From Candidatus Nitrosopelagicus sp. (lineage in GTDB: Archaea > Thermoproteota > Nitrososphaeria > Nitrososphaerales > Nitrosopumilaceae), in assembly GCA_028345295.1 (NCBI GenBank), contig JAOMDA010000007.1, positions 1 to 60,177 on the forward strand: DNA of 60,177 bases, read 5' to 3'. Below are positions 7,940 through 16,784 of this stretch, piece after piece (position 1 is the first letter of the stretch; each line of letters begins with the position of its first letter). Made by a program: the position numbers and the translations under genes. The notes under the pieces are model-generated. The model was not told the DNA's origin. It saw nothing but the letters and a program-made list of their open reading frames with translations, and did not search any database.

Positions 7940-8797
7940 CTATTTAGCATATTTATTTTCTAATTTTCTATATTTTGATAACTCAACAATATCGTTGAAT
8001 TGATCAAATTTTACTAATTTTTCTTTTAATTTTTTTGTGGTTCCTTTATTTTTTAATTCTTGTAATATTTTTACTGTTGCAAATGTATTTGCATACAAAA
8101 TTGATAGTGGATATAATATAATCTTGAAGCCCATTTTATGTAGTTTGGCTGCTTCTACAATTGGTGTTGCACCTCCCTCAATCATATTTGCAACAAGTGG
8201 GGCTTTAATCTCCTTTCCAATCTTTTTCATTTCATTAAGTGATCTTGGTGCCTCTACAAAAATCACATCAGCACCAATTTTCTTATAATATAATCCACGT
8301 TCTATTGCTTTATCCAAGCCTTCAGTTGCTCTAGCATCAGTTCGTGCAACTATAATGAAGTCTTTGTTAATTTTTGCATCTATTGCAGAACCAAGTTTTT
8401 CAGCATATTCTTCTTTTGGAATAACATCTTTTCCTTTCATATGCCCACATCTCTTTGGCCATTTTTGATCTTCAAGAAATATTCCAGATACTCCCGCGCT
8501 TTGTAATTCTTGGACTAGTTTTCTTACAGTTAATGCATTTCCATATCCTGTGTCAACATCTACAATTAATGGAACTGAAATTGCATTTGAAATCCTTCTT
8601 GCATTGTCTAGTGTTTCTGTGGCTCCTATGAATCCATAGTCTGGCATTCCTAGTAATGACGCTGATGTACCATATCCAGTTTGAAACATTGCATTAAATC
8701 CTATTTTCTGTGCAATTTTTGCAGATATTGCATCATACACTCCAGGAATAACAAGGGGGGATGTCTTACTATTAATGAGTTTTCTAAGATTTTTCAT
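7940..8797 (-). CDS. Isocitrate lyase/PEP mutase superfamily lyase
   Basis: A 285-residue (beta/alpha)8 barrel of the ICL/PEPM superfamily. Diagnostic segments are GVYDAISAKIAQKIGF (19-34), the metal-binding VDVDTGYGNAL, FLEDQKWPKRCGHMKGK with the catalytic Cys loop (KRCGH), and IIVARTDAR. The family includes 2-methylisocitrate lyase, oxaloacetate decarboxylase and PEP mutase; the motifs favour a lyase of the methylisocitrate type. The substrate is not decided by context: the neighbours are Alba and PadR. It starts at ATG 8797. Confidence 0.8.
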   Translation of the reverse strand: MKNLRKLINSKTSPLVIPGVYDAISAKIAQKIGFNAMFQTGYGTSASLLGMPDYGFIGATETLDNARRISNAISVPLIVDVDTGYGNALTVRKLVQELQSAGVSGIFLEDQKWPKRCGHMKGKDVIPKEEYAEKLGSAIDAKINKDFIIVARTDARATEGLDKAIERGLYYKKIGADVIFVEAPRSLNEMKKIGKEIKAPLVANMIEGGATPIVEAAKLHKMGFKIILYPLSILYANTFATVKILQELKNKGTTKKLKEKLVKFDQFNDIVELSKYRKLENKYAK

Positions 8798-8833
8798 GAA
8801 TTTTAGTTATTGATGTTTTATTTATCAATTAAT

Positions 8834-9334
8834 CTACTTGGCTTTTTTAGCATCATCTTTCATCATATCACTAACTTTTTGTAATTCCGATTCCAGAAAT
8901 TTCTTGTATTTCTCAACTTCATGATTTGTCATATTACTTGCATTTGAACTCAACAAATTACCTAGAATAGTGACTCGCTCTAAAATATCCATTCCCATAA
9001 ATTTGCCCATATCCATCAATCGCATCATTGTGCTCATCTGTTGTTGCATATTCATTTTCCAATTCTTCAGATCTGTTAGTATCGTTTTTCCAACATCTGT
9101 AATCTGATACTTTCCATTTTTACTTTCTTCAATCAAACCTTCGTCTAGTAATCTGCCAAGTAGTGGGTAAATTAGTCCGGGCGATGGTTTCCATTCTCCA
9201 GAACTTGCTTCAGATGCAGAATCAATAATCTCTTTTCCTGTATGTGGTTGTTCCATCAATTGCTGTAAAATGTAATATCTAGAAAATCCTCTTGGAACTG
9301 CGCTTCCAACTCGTTGTGTCCATTCCTTAAACAT
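8834..9334 (-). CDS. PadR-family transcriptional regulator
   Basis: A 166-residue winged-helix regulator when started at ATG 9334. An upstream GTG at 9349 would add five residues and lies inside the operator-like palindrome, so I prefer the ATG. The PadR DNA-binding domain runs over about residues 13-90, with SRYYILQQLMEQPHTGKEI, the recognition-helix region SPGLIYPLLGRLLDEGLI and the wing GKYQITDVGKTIL. A C-terminal helical region includes a Met-rich stretch (NMQQQMSTMMRLMDMGKFMGM). It is divergent from sdhACDB, and palindromes lie in the shared upstream region. PadR proteins usually repress themselves and a neighbour. Confidence 0.87.
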   Translation of the reverse strand: MFKEWTQRVGSAVPRGFSRYYILQQLMEQPHTGKEIIDSASEASSGEWKPSPGLIYPLLGRLLDEGLIEESKNGKYQITDVGKTILTDLKNWKMNMQQQMSTMMRLMDMGKFMGMDILERVTILGNLLSSNASNMTNHEVEKYKKFLESELQKVSDMMKDDAKKAK

Positions 9335-9358
9335 CACTAGTGATATCACTAGCGATAT
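9333..9358. promoter_or_regulatory. Tandem palindromic operator-like sites at the padR promoter
   Basis: Two consecutive copies of ATCACTAGYGAT (ATCACTAGTGAT at 9333-9344, then ATCACTAGCGAT at 9345-9356) lie between a TATATATTAA element and the padR ATG. Each copy is a perfect or near-perfect dyad. Their placement between TATA box and start codon fits autorepression. Confidence 0.55.
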
Positions 9359-9382
9359 ATATTAATCATTCGCCGACAAAAA

Positions 9383-9398
9383 ATGTATTATGATACAT
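9383..9398. promoter_or_regulatory. Inverted repeat matching the PadR-type ATGT-N8-ACAT pattern
   Basis: ATGTATTATGATACAT is a 6-bp inverted repeat around TATG and exactly fits ATGT-N8-ACAT, the half-site arrangement described for PadR operators. It lies 31 nt before the sdhA ATG (9430), in the region shared with padR. Confidence 0.5.
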
Positions 9399-9429
9399 AA
9401 GTAACCCATTTGGAGATTAAGTATTAGAA

Positions 9430-11142
9430 ATGACTGATTCAATAGAGTATGATCTAATAATCGCCGGCTCCGGACTTGCTGGCTTGAGAGCAGCAATTGA
9501 GGCAGCACAAAAAAATTCAAAAATAAAGATTGGTGTAGTAGCTAAAACCCAAGTAATGCGCTCACATTCTGTATCAGCTGAAGGTGGTACTGCAGCAGTA
9601 ATTCAAGAAGAAGAGGGTGATACCATTGAATCTCATATTTATGATACCGTTAAAGGAAGTGACTTTTTAGCAGATCAGGATGTTGCAGAAAGACTTTGTC
9701 AAATGATGCCAAATGAAATTTATCAATTAGAGCATTGGGGTATGCCATGGTCTAGAAAAGAGAATGGGAAAATTGACCAAAGAAATTTTGGTGGTTATAG
9801 TTTTGCTAGAGCAACATATGCAATTGATAAAGTTGGTTTTTTTGAAATGCAAACTCTCTATGACACATGTCAAAAATTTGATAATATTGAATTTCTAAAC
9901 GAATGGTTTATCACATCAATTATTCATGATGGAAAACAATTTTCTGGAGTTACTGCTATTGAATTATCATCTGGAACATTTTATACAATTAAAGGAAAGG
10001 CGTTAATTATTGCCACAGGTGGTGCAGGTAGAATCTATAGTTATTCTACATATTCATTGTCATCAACACCTGATGGTTTAGATATGGCATATCGTGCTGG
10101 CATGGCTTTAAAAGATATGGAATTTGTACAATTTCATCCTACTGGTGTTTTACCATCTGGTATATTGATTACTGAAGGTGCAAGAGGTGAAGGAGGTTAT
10201 TTACTAAACAAAGACGGTGAACGATTTATGAAAAATTATGCTGCAAGTAAAATGGAGCTAGCACCACGTGATATTGTTTCAAGAGCAATGATGACAGAAA
10301 TGAATGAAGGTAGGGGTTTTTCTCATGATACTGGTGTTCAATGCATGAAACTTGATTTAAGACATCTTGGAGATGAAAAAATCAAGGCTAAACTTGGTGG
10401 CATCAGAGAAATATCAATCAAGTTTTCAAACATTGATCCTGCTGATGAACCTATTGACGTTAGACCTGTTTGTCATTATATGATGGGAGGAATTCATACT
10501 AATATTGATGGGGCTGGTGAATTACAAGGAGTTTGGGCTGCTGGTGAGGCTGCTTGTAACAGTGTACATGGTGCAAATAGATTAGGTGCTAATTCTACTT
10601 CTGAGTGTATTGTATGGGGAAAAATTACGGGTTCACTTGCAGTTGATTATATTGAAAAAGAACATACTGTATCACAATTCCCTGATCATCTTGTAGTGGC
10701 AGAAGAAAAAAGAATCTATGATGGAATTTTCCGTGGAAGTGGAGAAGTTAATCCATATGAGGTAAAACAAGAAATCAGCGATACTCTTAATGATAAAGCA
10801 TATGTTTACAGAAATGAATCTGACCTAATTGATGGATTGAAAAAGATCAGAGAACTCAAAGCTAAAACTTGGAAACATGTTGATGACAAAGCTAAAGAAT
10901 ATAATACAAATTTTTCAAATGTAATGGAAATAGATTCTATGATTAGGGTAGCTGAAGTAGTGTTGATAGGTGCAATTAATAGAAAGGAGTCACGTGGAGG
11001 TCATGCTAGAACTGATTATCCAGTTAGAGATGATGCAAATTTCTTACATCATACCCTTGCATATTTTGATCCGAACGAACCAATTATGAAGAAGCATCCA
11101 GTAACCATTACTAAATACAAACCTGTGGAGCGGAAATACTAG
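9430..11142 (+). CDS. sdhA: Succinate dehydrogenase flavoprotein subunit
   Basis: A 570-residue SdhA/FrdA. The FAD dinucleotide-binding motif is IIAGSGLAGLRAAIEAA (10-26), and HSVSAEGGTAAV (about 46-57) carries the histidine that binds FAD covalently. FVQFHPTGVLPSG and EGARGEGGYLLN belong to the dicarboxylate site, and RPVCHYMMGGI contains the conserved His/Arg environment. The C-terminal domain is normal. It oxidises succinate to fumarate at the membrane and passes electrons to SdhB. First gene of sdhACDB, divergent from padR; its TAG overlaps the next GTG by one base. Confidence 0.95.
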   Translation: MTDSIEYDLIIAGSGLAGLRAAIEAAQKNSKIKIGVVAKTQVMRSHSVSAEGGTAAVIQEEEGDTIESHIYDTVKGSDFLADQDVAERLCQMMPNEIYQLEHWGMPWSRKENGKIDQRNFGGYSFARATYAIDKVGFFEMQTLYDTCQKFDNIEFLNEWFITSIIHDGKQFSGVTAIELSSGTFYTIKGKALIIATGGAGRIYSYSTYSLSSTPDGLDMAYRAGMALKDMEFVQFHPTGVLPSGILITEGARGEGGYLLNKDGERFMKNYAASKMELAPRDIVSRAMMTEMNEGRGFSHDTGVQCMKLDLRHLGDEKIKAKLGGIREISIKFSNIDPADEPIDVRPVCHYMMGGIHTNIDGAGELQGVWAAGEAACNSVHGANRLGANSTSECIVWGKITGSLAVDYIEKEHTVSQFPDHLVVAEEKRIYDGIFRGSGEVNPYEVKQEISDTLNDKAYVYRNESDLIDGLKKIRELKAKTWKHVDDKAKEYNTNFSNVMEIDSMIRVAEVVLIGAINRKESRGGHARTDYPVRDDANFLHHTLAYFDPNEPIMKKHPVTITKYKPVERKY

Positions 11143-11582
11143 TGGAAAAAGAAAACAAGGCTAAAGAGGGAATTAAAGGTTGGATAAACCCTACCAAGTA
11201 TGGAAAATTTGGAATTGAAAGATTTGCTTGGATTTTAATGCGAATAACCGGTCTAGGATTATTAGCATATTTTATTGGCCATATTTATGAGACAAGTCAT
11301 ATTCTTGATGGGAAAGCTGTTTGGAATGCATCATTAGAATTGACACAAACAACCGAAGGTCATATTTTCTTAGCACTTGTAATTGGTATGTGTGTTTTTC
11401 ATACAGGAAATGGAATTAGATTAATGCTAGGACAAATGGGTTATGGTTTAGGTAAACCAGGAAGACCTGATTACCCTTACAAACCACAATCACTTAACAT
11501 GAAGGGTAAAGCCTGCATATATGCAACAATTGGTCTTGCAGCATTAGCAATGTGGTATGGAATGGCGGTGATGTTTGGATGA
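11142..11582 (+). CDS. sdhC: Succinate dehydrogenase membrane anchor subunit (SdhC-like)
   Basis: A 146-residue membrane subunit starting with GTG 11142, sharing one base with the sdhA stop. It has three hydrophobic segments (about 28-46, 72-92, 121-143) and His residues at the membrane edge (YFIGHIYETSH, MCVFHTGNGIRLM) suitable as haem or quinone-site ligands. The start matches the family pattern of a soluble tail followed by RFAWILMRITGLGLL. It anchors SdhAB and delivers electrons to quinone. Assigned as C rather than D by position and the RITG motif. Confidence 0.85.
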   Translation: MEKENKAKEGIKGWINPTKYGKFGIERFAWILMRITGLGLLAYFIGHIYETSHILDGKAVWNASLELTQTTEGHIFLALVIGMCVFHTGNGIRLMLGQMGYGLGKPGRPDYPYKPQSLNMKGKACIYATIGLAALAMWYGMAVMFG

Positions 11583-11932
11583 TGCTTATGAGAGAAAGTA
11601 TTGTAATGAAAATTCATTACGGGACAGCAATAGGAGCTGTATTCCTAACAGTTATTCATATTTTGATGCGTATGACTCAAGATTTTCATGAATCATTAGA
11701 ATATGAAAATGTGATAGCAAATTATGAAATGATTGGTTACGCAATTATGCTTGAATTATTATTAATCTTAATTTCTGTTCATGGGTTTAATGGTCTAAGA
11801 ATTATTCTTCTAGAGATGAGGCAAGGTCCAACTTATGAAAAGGCTATAACTTATGGTTGCATTGCATCAATGGCTGTATTGATAGCATATGGTTCACGAA
11901 CTATAATTATGACTAGTATGGGGATGACCTAA
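11579..11932 (+). CDS. sdhD: Succinate dehydrogenase membrane anchor subunit (SdhD-like)
   Basis: A 117-residue membrane protein. I choose ATG 11579, which overlaps the sdhC TGA as ATGA; an in-frame ATG at 11552 would give a 30-nt overlap. Hydrophobic segments lie at about 14-32, 54-74 and 92-112 of this start, with HYGTAIGAVFLTVIHILMRM and ISVHGFNGLRIIL supplying histidines. It pairs with SdhC to form the quinone-reducing anchor. The stop TAA shares one base with the sdhB ATG. Confidence 0.83.
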   Translation: MMLMRESIVMKIHYGTAIGAVFLTVIHILMRMTQDFHESLEYENVIANYEMIGYAIMLELLLILISVHGFNGLRIILLEMRQGPTYEKAITYGCIASMAVLIAYGSRTIIMTSMGMT

Positions 11933-12708
11933 TGTCAAACATAAGTCAAGAAATTTCTCAAGAAAAATCTGAAACTGTATTATCACCTTCTAAATCAATT
12001 AAATTGAGAATCAGCAGAAGTAATCCAGAAGCTGGTACTGAAGAAAAATTTGATGAGTTTGTAATACCAGTAGAAAAATACACAACTGTATTAGATGCGA
12101 TATTGAATGTAAAGTCACATTTAGATCATTCAGTTGCTGTAAGATATTCTTGTAGACAGGCATCGTGTGGTTCATGTGGTATGAAAATTAATGGTAAACC
12201 TAAATTGGCATGTTTTACAAAAGTTTCTGAATTAGATACAGACACTATTACTGTTGAACCCATGGATAATTTTCCAATAGTTAGAGATTTGGCGGTTAAT
12301 TTTACACGCATGTTTAACAATCATAAAAAAGTCATGCCATATGTAGTACGTGATGATTCTGAGATAACACCAGGTACTGGAGTTAAGGAGATTTTACAGA
12401 CTCCTGAAGATGTTGATAAGTACATACAATTTTCAAGTTGTATCAAATGTGGTCTTTGTAATTCAGCATGTCCCACAATGGCAATGGATACATCATTTGT
12501 TGGTCCACAAGCTTTGGCTCAAGCTTACAGATACATTGCAGACACAAGAGATAAAGGCAAAAATAACAGATTAAAGATAATTGACGAATCTCATGGAATT
12601 TGGAGATGCCACTTTGCTGGTTCCTGTAGTCAAGTTTGTCCAAAAGGTGTAGATCCTGCTATGGGAATACAATTGCTTAGAAGTTATCTTTTAGGATTAC
12701 GTGATTAA
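11932..12708 (+). CDS. sdhB: Succinate dehydrogenase iron-sulfur subunit
   Basis: A 258-residue SdhB with the three cluster motifs in order: [2Fe-2S] CRQASCGSCGMKINGKPKL followed by AC (about 74-94), then CIKCGLCNSACP and CHFAGSCSQVCP for the [4Fe-4S]/[3Fe-4S] pair in the C-terminal domain. It carries electrons from SdhA flavin to the quinone site of SdhCD. Last gene of the operon. Its end overlaps the convergent DUF59 gene by four bases. Confidence 0.95.
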   Translation: MSNISQEISQEKSETVLSPSKSIKLRISRSNPEAGTEEKFDEFVIPVEKYTTVLDAILNVKSHLDHSVAVRYSCRQASCGSCGMKINGKPKLACFTKVSELDTDTITVEPMDNFPIVRDLAVNFTRMFNNHKKVMPYVVRDDSEITPGTGVKEILQTPEDVDKYIQFSSCIKCGLCNSACPTMAMDTSFVGPQALAQAYRYIADTRDKGKNNRLKIIDESHGIWRCHFAGSCSQVCPKGVDPAMGIQLLRSYLLGLRD

Positions 12709-13028
12709 TCCTTTTTGTGAGGATTTGGACTATTATTTACTTGAGTATTAATCTGCTCAGCCATAAAATGATTTGAGACGTTTACTTTCACATCATCTAT
12801 ACCATCTATGCTTAACAAGTTATCATGTATGTCTTGACAGATCTTAAAACCAAATACTGCTGGGCAAAATGGACTTGTCAAATGCAAGTCAACCTTTACA
12901 GAATCTTCTGAAATATCAACCTCATCAACTAATTCTAGTTCAGTGATAGTTGTATTGATTTCAGGATCAACAATTTTGGATAACTCATCAAAAATTTTCA
13001 CTCGTAGTTGTTTAACATCTTGAGACAT
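12705..13028 (-). CDS. DUF59/MIP18-family iron-sulfur assembly protein
   Basis: A 107-residue protein when started at ATG 13028, where homology begins; an upstream ATG at 13061 would place the start across the palindromic TATA element. Family signatures are FDELSKIVDPEIN near the N terminus and LTSPFCPAVFGFK with the conserved Cys about two thirds along. DUF59 proteins (SufT/MIP18-like) help mature Fe-S proteins. Its place next to sdhB, a three-cluster protein, is suggestive but not proof. The C-terminal tail beyond NHFMAEQ is polar and probably disordered. Confidence 0.8.
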   Translation of the reverse strand: MSQDVKQLRVKIFDELSKIVDPEINTTITELELVDEVDISEDSVKVDLHLTSPFCPAVFGFKICQDIHDNLLSIDGIDDVKVNVSNHFMAEQINTQVNNSPNPHKKD

Positions 13029-13046
13029 TGTCGTGAATCCGCTGTT

Positions 13047-13058
13047 GCTATATATAGC
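13047..13058. promoter_or_regulatory. Palindromic TATA element shared by DUF59 and argH
   Basis: GCTATATATAGC is a perfect 12-bp palindrome. Its centre is about 24 nt from both the argH ATG (13076, plus strand) and the DUF59 ATG (13028, minus strand), so one symmetric TATA box could direct both leaderless transcripts. Confidence 0.5.
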
Positions 13059-13075
13059 CATTCTGAATATTAGTT

Positions 13076-14536
13076 ATGTATCGTTCAAGATTAGGAAAAA
13101 ATCTTGATGAAATCACATTAAATTATGTCTCATCAATATCTGATGATTCTGATATTGCATTTTATGATATCATAGGTAGTCAAGCTCATTCAATCATGCT
13201 ATATGAAAAGAAACTTTTGACAAAAGGAGAATTAATAAAAATTCTTTCAGCATTAGAGGATCTAAAGAATGGGCAGATTTCACAACCTGATTTTGAACCT
13301 GAAGATATTCATGAATTAATTGAATCATTAGTTATTAAAAAAACTGGAATTGATAGCGGTGGAAAAATGCATACTGCAAGATCAAGAAATGATCAAGTTG
13401 CACTAGATATTAGAATGAAAATTCGCGATGATATTAACATTCTAACTCAGTGTTTAATTGAGACAATTAGTGAGTTATTACATTTAGCAAAGCAACATCA
13501 CAAAACTGTTGTTCCACTTTACACACATTTACAACAAGCTCAGGTAGGTGTATTTTCACATTATCTTTTATCATATGCAGATTCGTTATTCAGGGATCTT
13601 GATAGATTTATTTCACTATATTCAAGAGTTAATCAAAACCCATTAGGTGCAGGACCAATTGGAGGTACAAGTTTACCAATAGATAGAAACAGTACATCAA
13701 AGATGCTTGGATTTACAAGTCTTATTGAAAATTCAATTGATGCAACATCTACAAGGGATTTCGTTGCAGAATTTGTTTCAGATGCTGCAATAATGATGAC
13801 AAATCTTAGTAAATTATCTGAAGATTTCATAATCTGGTCATCATCAGAGTTTTCATTTATTGAATTATCAGATAATTTTTCTTCTCCATCAAGCGTTATG
13901 CCACAAAAGAAAAATCCTGATATACTAGAACTCACTCGTGGAAAGACATCCCAAGTTATTGGTTTTTTAACAGCGATTTTGTCTACAACTAAAGGATTAT
14001 CTTCTGGTTACAGTAGAGATTTACAACAAATAAAATCGGCTATATGGTCTACATCAAAGATTTCAATTACTGCATTGATTGTGATTAAATCAATGCTTTC
14101 TGAAGTCACAATTAATGAGGAAAAAATGAAAAGTGTTTCAGAAAATGGTTTTCTTATTGCACTTGACCTTGCTGAAAATCTTGTATTAGAAAAAATTCCA
14201 TTTCGTACAGCTCATGGAATCGTTGGAAATCTTGTACAGTATGCACATAATTCCAAAAAATTACTATCAGAATTAGATATTTCAGATATTGATTCTCTTT
14301 CAATCAAAGAAATTAAATCCAAAAAAATATTTGAAATAATTCAAAAAACAACAATTTCTTCTTCATTAAAAAATCGTAAATCAAAGGGATCATCAGGAAT
14401 TTCTGAGCAAACAAGAATGTTATCTAATAGAATAAAGAGCGTTTTGTCATATAGAAAAATAATAAAAAAGCAAAATTCTGAAGTCAAAAAATCATTAGAT
14501 CTATTGTCGAAAAAAGTCAAAACCCTGACAAAGTAA
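13076..14536 (+). CDS. argH: Argininosuccinate lyase
   Basis: A 486-residue member of the fumarase/aspartase superfamily. It splits argininosuccinate into arginine and fumarate, the last step of arginine synthesis. Seen: GGKMHTARSRNDQVALDIR (about 98-116) and the superfamily signature SSVMPQKKNPD (near 275), with a conserved GAGPIGGTSLPIDR between. Length is near the family norm of 450-500. It starts at ATG 13076 with a TATA palindrome about 24 nt upstream and ends three bases before the tRNA-Lys gene on the opposite strand. Confidence 0.94.
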   Translation: MYRSRLGKNLDEITLNYVSSISDDSDIAFYDIIGSQAHSIMLYEKKLLTKGELIKILSALEDLKNGQISQPDFEPEDIHELIESLVIKKTGIDSGGKMHTARSRNDQVALDIRMKIRDDINILTQCLIETISELLHLAKQHHKTVVPLYTHLQQAQVGVFSHYLLSYADSLFRDLDRFISLYSRVNQNPLGAGPIGGTSLPIDRNSTSKMLGFTSLIENSIDATSTRDFVAEFVSDAAIMMTNLSKLSEDFIIWSSSEFSFIELSDNFSSPSSVMPQKKNPDILELTRGKTSQVIGFLTAILSTTKGLSSGYSRDLQQIKSAIWSTSKISITALIVIKSMLSEVTINEEKMKSVSENGFLIALDLAENLVLEKIPFRTAHGIVGNLVQYAHNSKKLLSELDISDIDSLSIKEIKSKKIFEIIQKTTISSSLKNRKSKGSSGISEQTRMLSNRIKSVLSYRKIIKKQNSEVKKSLDLLSKKVKTLTK

Positions 14537-14538
14537 TG

Positions 14539-14612
14539 CGGGTCTAGTGGGATTCGAACCCACGACAACCGGATTAAAAGTCCGGTGCGCTACCTGGCTG
14601 CGCTATAGACCC
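14539..14612 (-). tRNA. tRNA-Lys (anticodon TTT)
   Basis: A fully paired cloverleaf on the minus strand: acceptor GGGTCTA/TAGACCC, D-arm GCGC-AGCCAGGTA-GCGC, anticodon arm CCGGA-CTTTTAA-TCCGG (anticodon TTT) and T-arm GTGGG-TTCGAAT-CCCAC. Discriminator G at 14539. CCA is not encoded. It sits three bases beyond the argH stop. Confidence 0.96.
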
Positions 14613-14708
14613 CCCTGCGTTTTTTCTGATGCGTATAATTTAGTCTTTTACAAAATTTGAAAACAATGTGGAAACTTTAAAACTAGCATTTTGTTCCCCA
14701 ACTGTAAT

Positions 14709-14783
14709 GCCCTTGTAGTATAGCCCGGTCCAGAATTCGGCCCTGTCACGGCTGAGACGCGGGTTCAAATCCCGCCGAGGGCG
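14709..14783 (+). tRNA. tRNA-Asp (anticodon GTC)
   Basis: Acceptor GCCCTTG/CGAGGGC, anticodon arm CGGCC-CTGTCAC-GGCTG (anticodon GTC at 14745-14747), T-arm GCGGG-TTCAAAT-CCCGC, discriminator G, CCA encoded at 14784-14786. The D-stem GTAT/GAAT has an A12:A23 mismatch. A CTTTAAAAC element about 35 nt upstream may be its TATA box. Confidence 0.94.
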
Positions 14784-14791
14784 CCATTATT

Positions 14792-15604
14792 TTATTTTGG
14801 TATAACTTCATCTACAATTTCATTATTTGGTGCTGCAACAAATGATATTCTTGTTTCATAACTCAAGTCAGATTCTAATGGCTGTAAATTCTCATCAAGC
14901 ATTAAACCTCCAGCCTCCTTAACTAAAAGATAACCTGCGGCCATGTCCTGAATTCTAATTTTTCCTCTAAAATCAATGTAAATGTCAATCAAACCTTGAG
15001 CAAACATTGCCATTTCCAATGCATTTGCACCAAAATGTCTAGTGTGATGATGATTTTGAAAAATAGATTCAAACCTCTTTAGTTGTTCAGACGATGCACC
15101 AGAAGTATTAATTCCTATTATCTTGTAAAGTGGTTTCTCTTTTTGTACTGAAATTGGTTTGTCATCTAAAAATGCACCTTTTCCTTTTGATGCCCAATAA
15201 ATTTCTCCAGTAGATAGATTTGTAATTGCACCATCTGTTATTGAACTCAATCTATCCTCTGTTGCAAATGCTAATGAACAGCAAAAAAATGGGAGACCTC
15301 TTACTGCGTTAGCAGAACCATCAATTGCATCCATTATGATATACCCTTTAGGATTTGGTGAAAGTTCTACGCGCCCACATTCCTCACCTAGAATTACACA
15401 TTCAAATTTTTTTTCTTTGAAATAATCGATAACTGTATTTTCAGCAGTAATATCGATATTTCTTGAAATGTCTCCTCCAGCACCTCTACCAAAATCACCT
15501 GCAGCTTTCTCAGTTCCTGCCATATCTTTTACATTTTCAAAAACTAGTTTTGAAACATCCCTTAACATTTGACTAATTTCCATGAAGAAATTAAATTCAG
15601 ACAT
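14792..15604 (-). CDS. Inositol monophosphatase-family phosphatase
   Basis: A 270-residue metal-dependent phosphatase. Motifs: GEECGRVEL with the metal-binding glutamates (about 76-84), MDAIDGSANAVRG matching DxIDGT/S (about 95-107), and QDMAAGYLLVKEAGG corresponding to the WDxAAG motif with Gln for Trp. Archaeal members hydrolyse inositol-1-phosphate, fructose-1,6-bisphosphate or both, so substrate is not fixed. It would fit gluconeogenesis together with pckA in this window, but that is inference. Start ATG 15604. Confidence 0.85.
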   Translation of the reverse strand: MSEFNFFMEISQMLRDVSKLVFENVKDMAGTEKAAGDFGRGAGGDISRNIDITAENTVIDYFKEKKFECVILGEECGRVELSPNPKGYIIMDAIDGSANAVRGLPFFCCSLAFATEDRLSSITDGAITNLSTGEIYWASKGKGAFLDDKPISVQKEKPLYKIIGINTSGASSEQLKRFESIFQNHHHTRHFGANALEMAMFAQGLIDIYIDFRGKIRIQDMAAGYLLVKEAGGLMLDENLQPLESDLSYETRISFVAAPNNEIVDEVIPK

Positions 15605-15660
15605 AATTTAAGTTGAAATACCATTCAACGCATAAATATCAATTTAGAAATCTCTTTTAC

Positions 15661-16779
15661 ATGAGTGGTAAGGATGAATCTGTTTTTAGTAAAAGTGCGT
15701 TAATGAGTACAAAGCCTGGAAAACAGATTATGAAACAGGGTTTATTCAAATCAAAGGGCTACAAGCAGTTTAATCAATACAAAGAAGAATTTGAAACTAA
15801 ATTTCCAGAATTTGCAAAAAGATTTACTACAAATTTGTTAGAACAGATAAACTCTGACACTTCACCAAATTCAACACAACAAAAATTTGGAGATGAAGTT
15901 GGATCTACTGAAATAATTCTTGATGCATCTCAAATCGAACCAATACGAACAAAAATAGGGAATTTTGATGCTCTACACGATAGAGTGTTAAGAATTTTAA
16001 ATTCTAATTTTGTTAAAATGACCTTTCCAGTTTTTAATGCATTATTTGATGCATCAACAAATTATTTTCAAGATAGTAACGAGTCAAATTTACGAGAAGA
16101 CATAGTTGATGGTCACATAATAGCAATAGATCTTAGCGAACCTATGGATCGTATAGTTGACAAAGACGAAGACTTGGATTATCTTGATGACTATAAACTG
16201 ATGAATCCCTATATTCTGATACTCGCTCGAGAAAAAATTTCCAAAGGCGGTGATGAAGTACTAAAACAGTTTGAAAATGGATTCAAGGATGCAAGAGTTG
16301 GTCAGTATTTAGATACAAAATTAAAAGAAAAACCAACATCAATTACTGAAGCTGAGCTAGATGAAAGTTACAAAAAATATCGTTCTGTTATGGGCACAGC
16401 TGGTCAAAACATGGCACTATCACGAGAACCACTAGGAAAAATTTTTCATATTGGTATGGCAAAGGCTGCTGAGTCTGTAGGGTGTGGAAATGAAATAGAG
16501 GACTCAATTCGTGACAAGGCAATAAAAATTCCATCATGGCCTTTGTACTATTCATTATCAAAGAATGATGTTAAAGAGGGACTTGAGTTAACTATGAAAA
16601 AAAGCGAGTTATATCTTAGTGAAGCAAGAAAAGCTATTGAAAGTTTACCAGATAATTTTTCACACACTAAATTTTTAGAATTCTTGTTTCTTACTGTTGA
16701 GCATTACAATGATTATTGGTATAAGAAGTTACAGCAGGAAAACATTTGGTCTGAATTATCATCCAATCTCCCAAAGTGA
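15661..16779 (+). CDS. Helical protein of unknown function upstream of rfcL
   Basis: 372 residues from ATG 15661 (MSGKDESVFSK). An in-frame ATG at 15613 would add 16 atypical residues inside the region shared with the divergent phosphatase. Largely alpha-helical and charged, no membrane segment, no signal peptide and no motif I can name. Its TGA is at 16777-16779, next to the rfcL start, so the two are co-transcribed. A replication-linked role is only a guess from position. Confidence 0.75.
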   Translation: MSGKDESVFSKSALMSTKPGKQIMKQGLFKSKGYKQFNQYKEEFETKFPEFAKRFTTNLLEQINSDTSPNSTQQKFGDEVGSTEIILDASQIEPIRTKIGNFDALHDRVLRILNSNFVKMTFPVFNALFDASTNYFQDSNESNLREDIVDGHIIAIDLSEPMDRIVDKDEDLDYLDDYKLMNPYILILAREKISKGGDEVLKQFENGFKDARVGQYLDTKLKEKPTSITEAELDESYKKYRSVMGTAGQNMALSREPLGKIFHIGMAKAAESVGCGNEIEDSIRDKAIKIPSWPLYYSLSKNDVKEGLELTMKKSELYLSEARKAIESLPDNFSHTKFLEFLFLTVEHYNDYWYKKLQQENIWSELSSNLPK

Positions 16780-16784
16780 TCAAA

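Noticed and set aside
14341-14568. Minus-strand open frame covering the end of argH and tRNA-Lys
   Set aside because: It begins inside the tRNA (SWVRIPLDP artefact) and is antisense to a clear argH.
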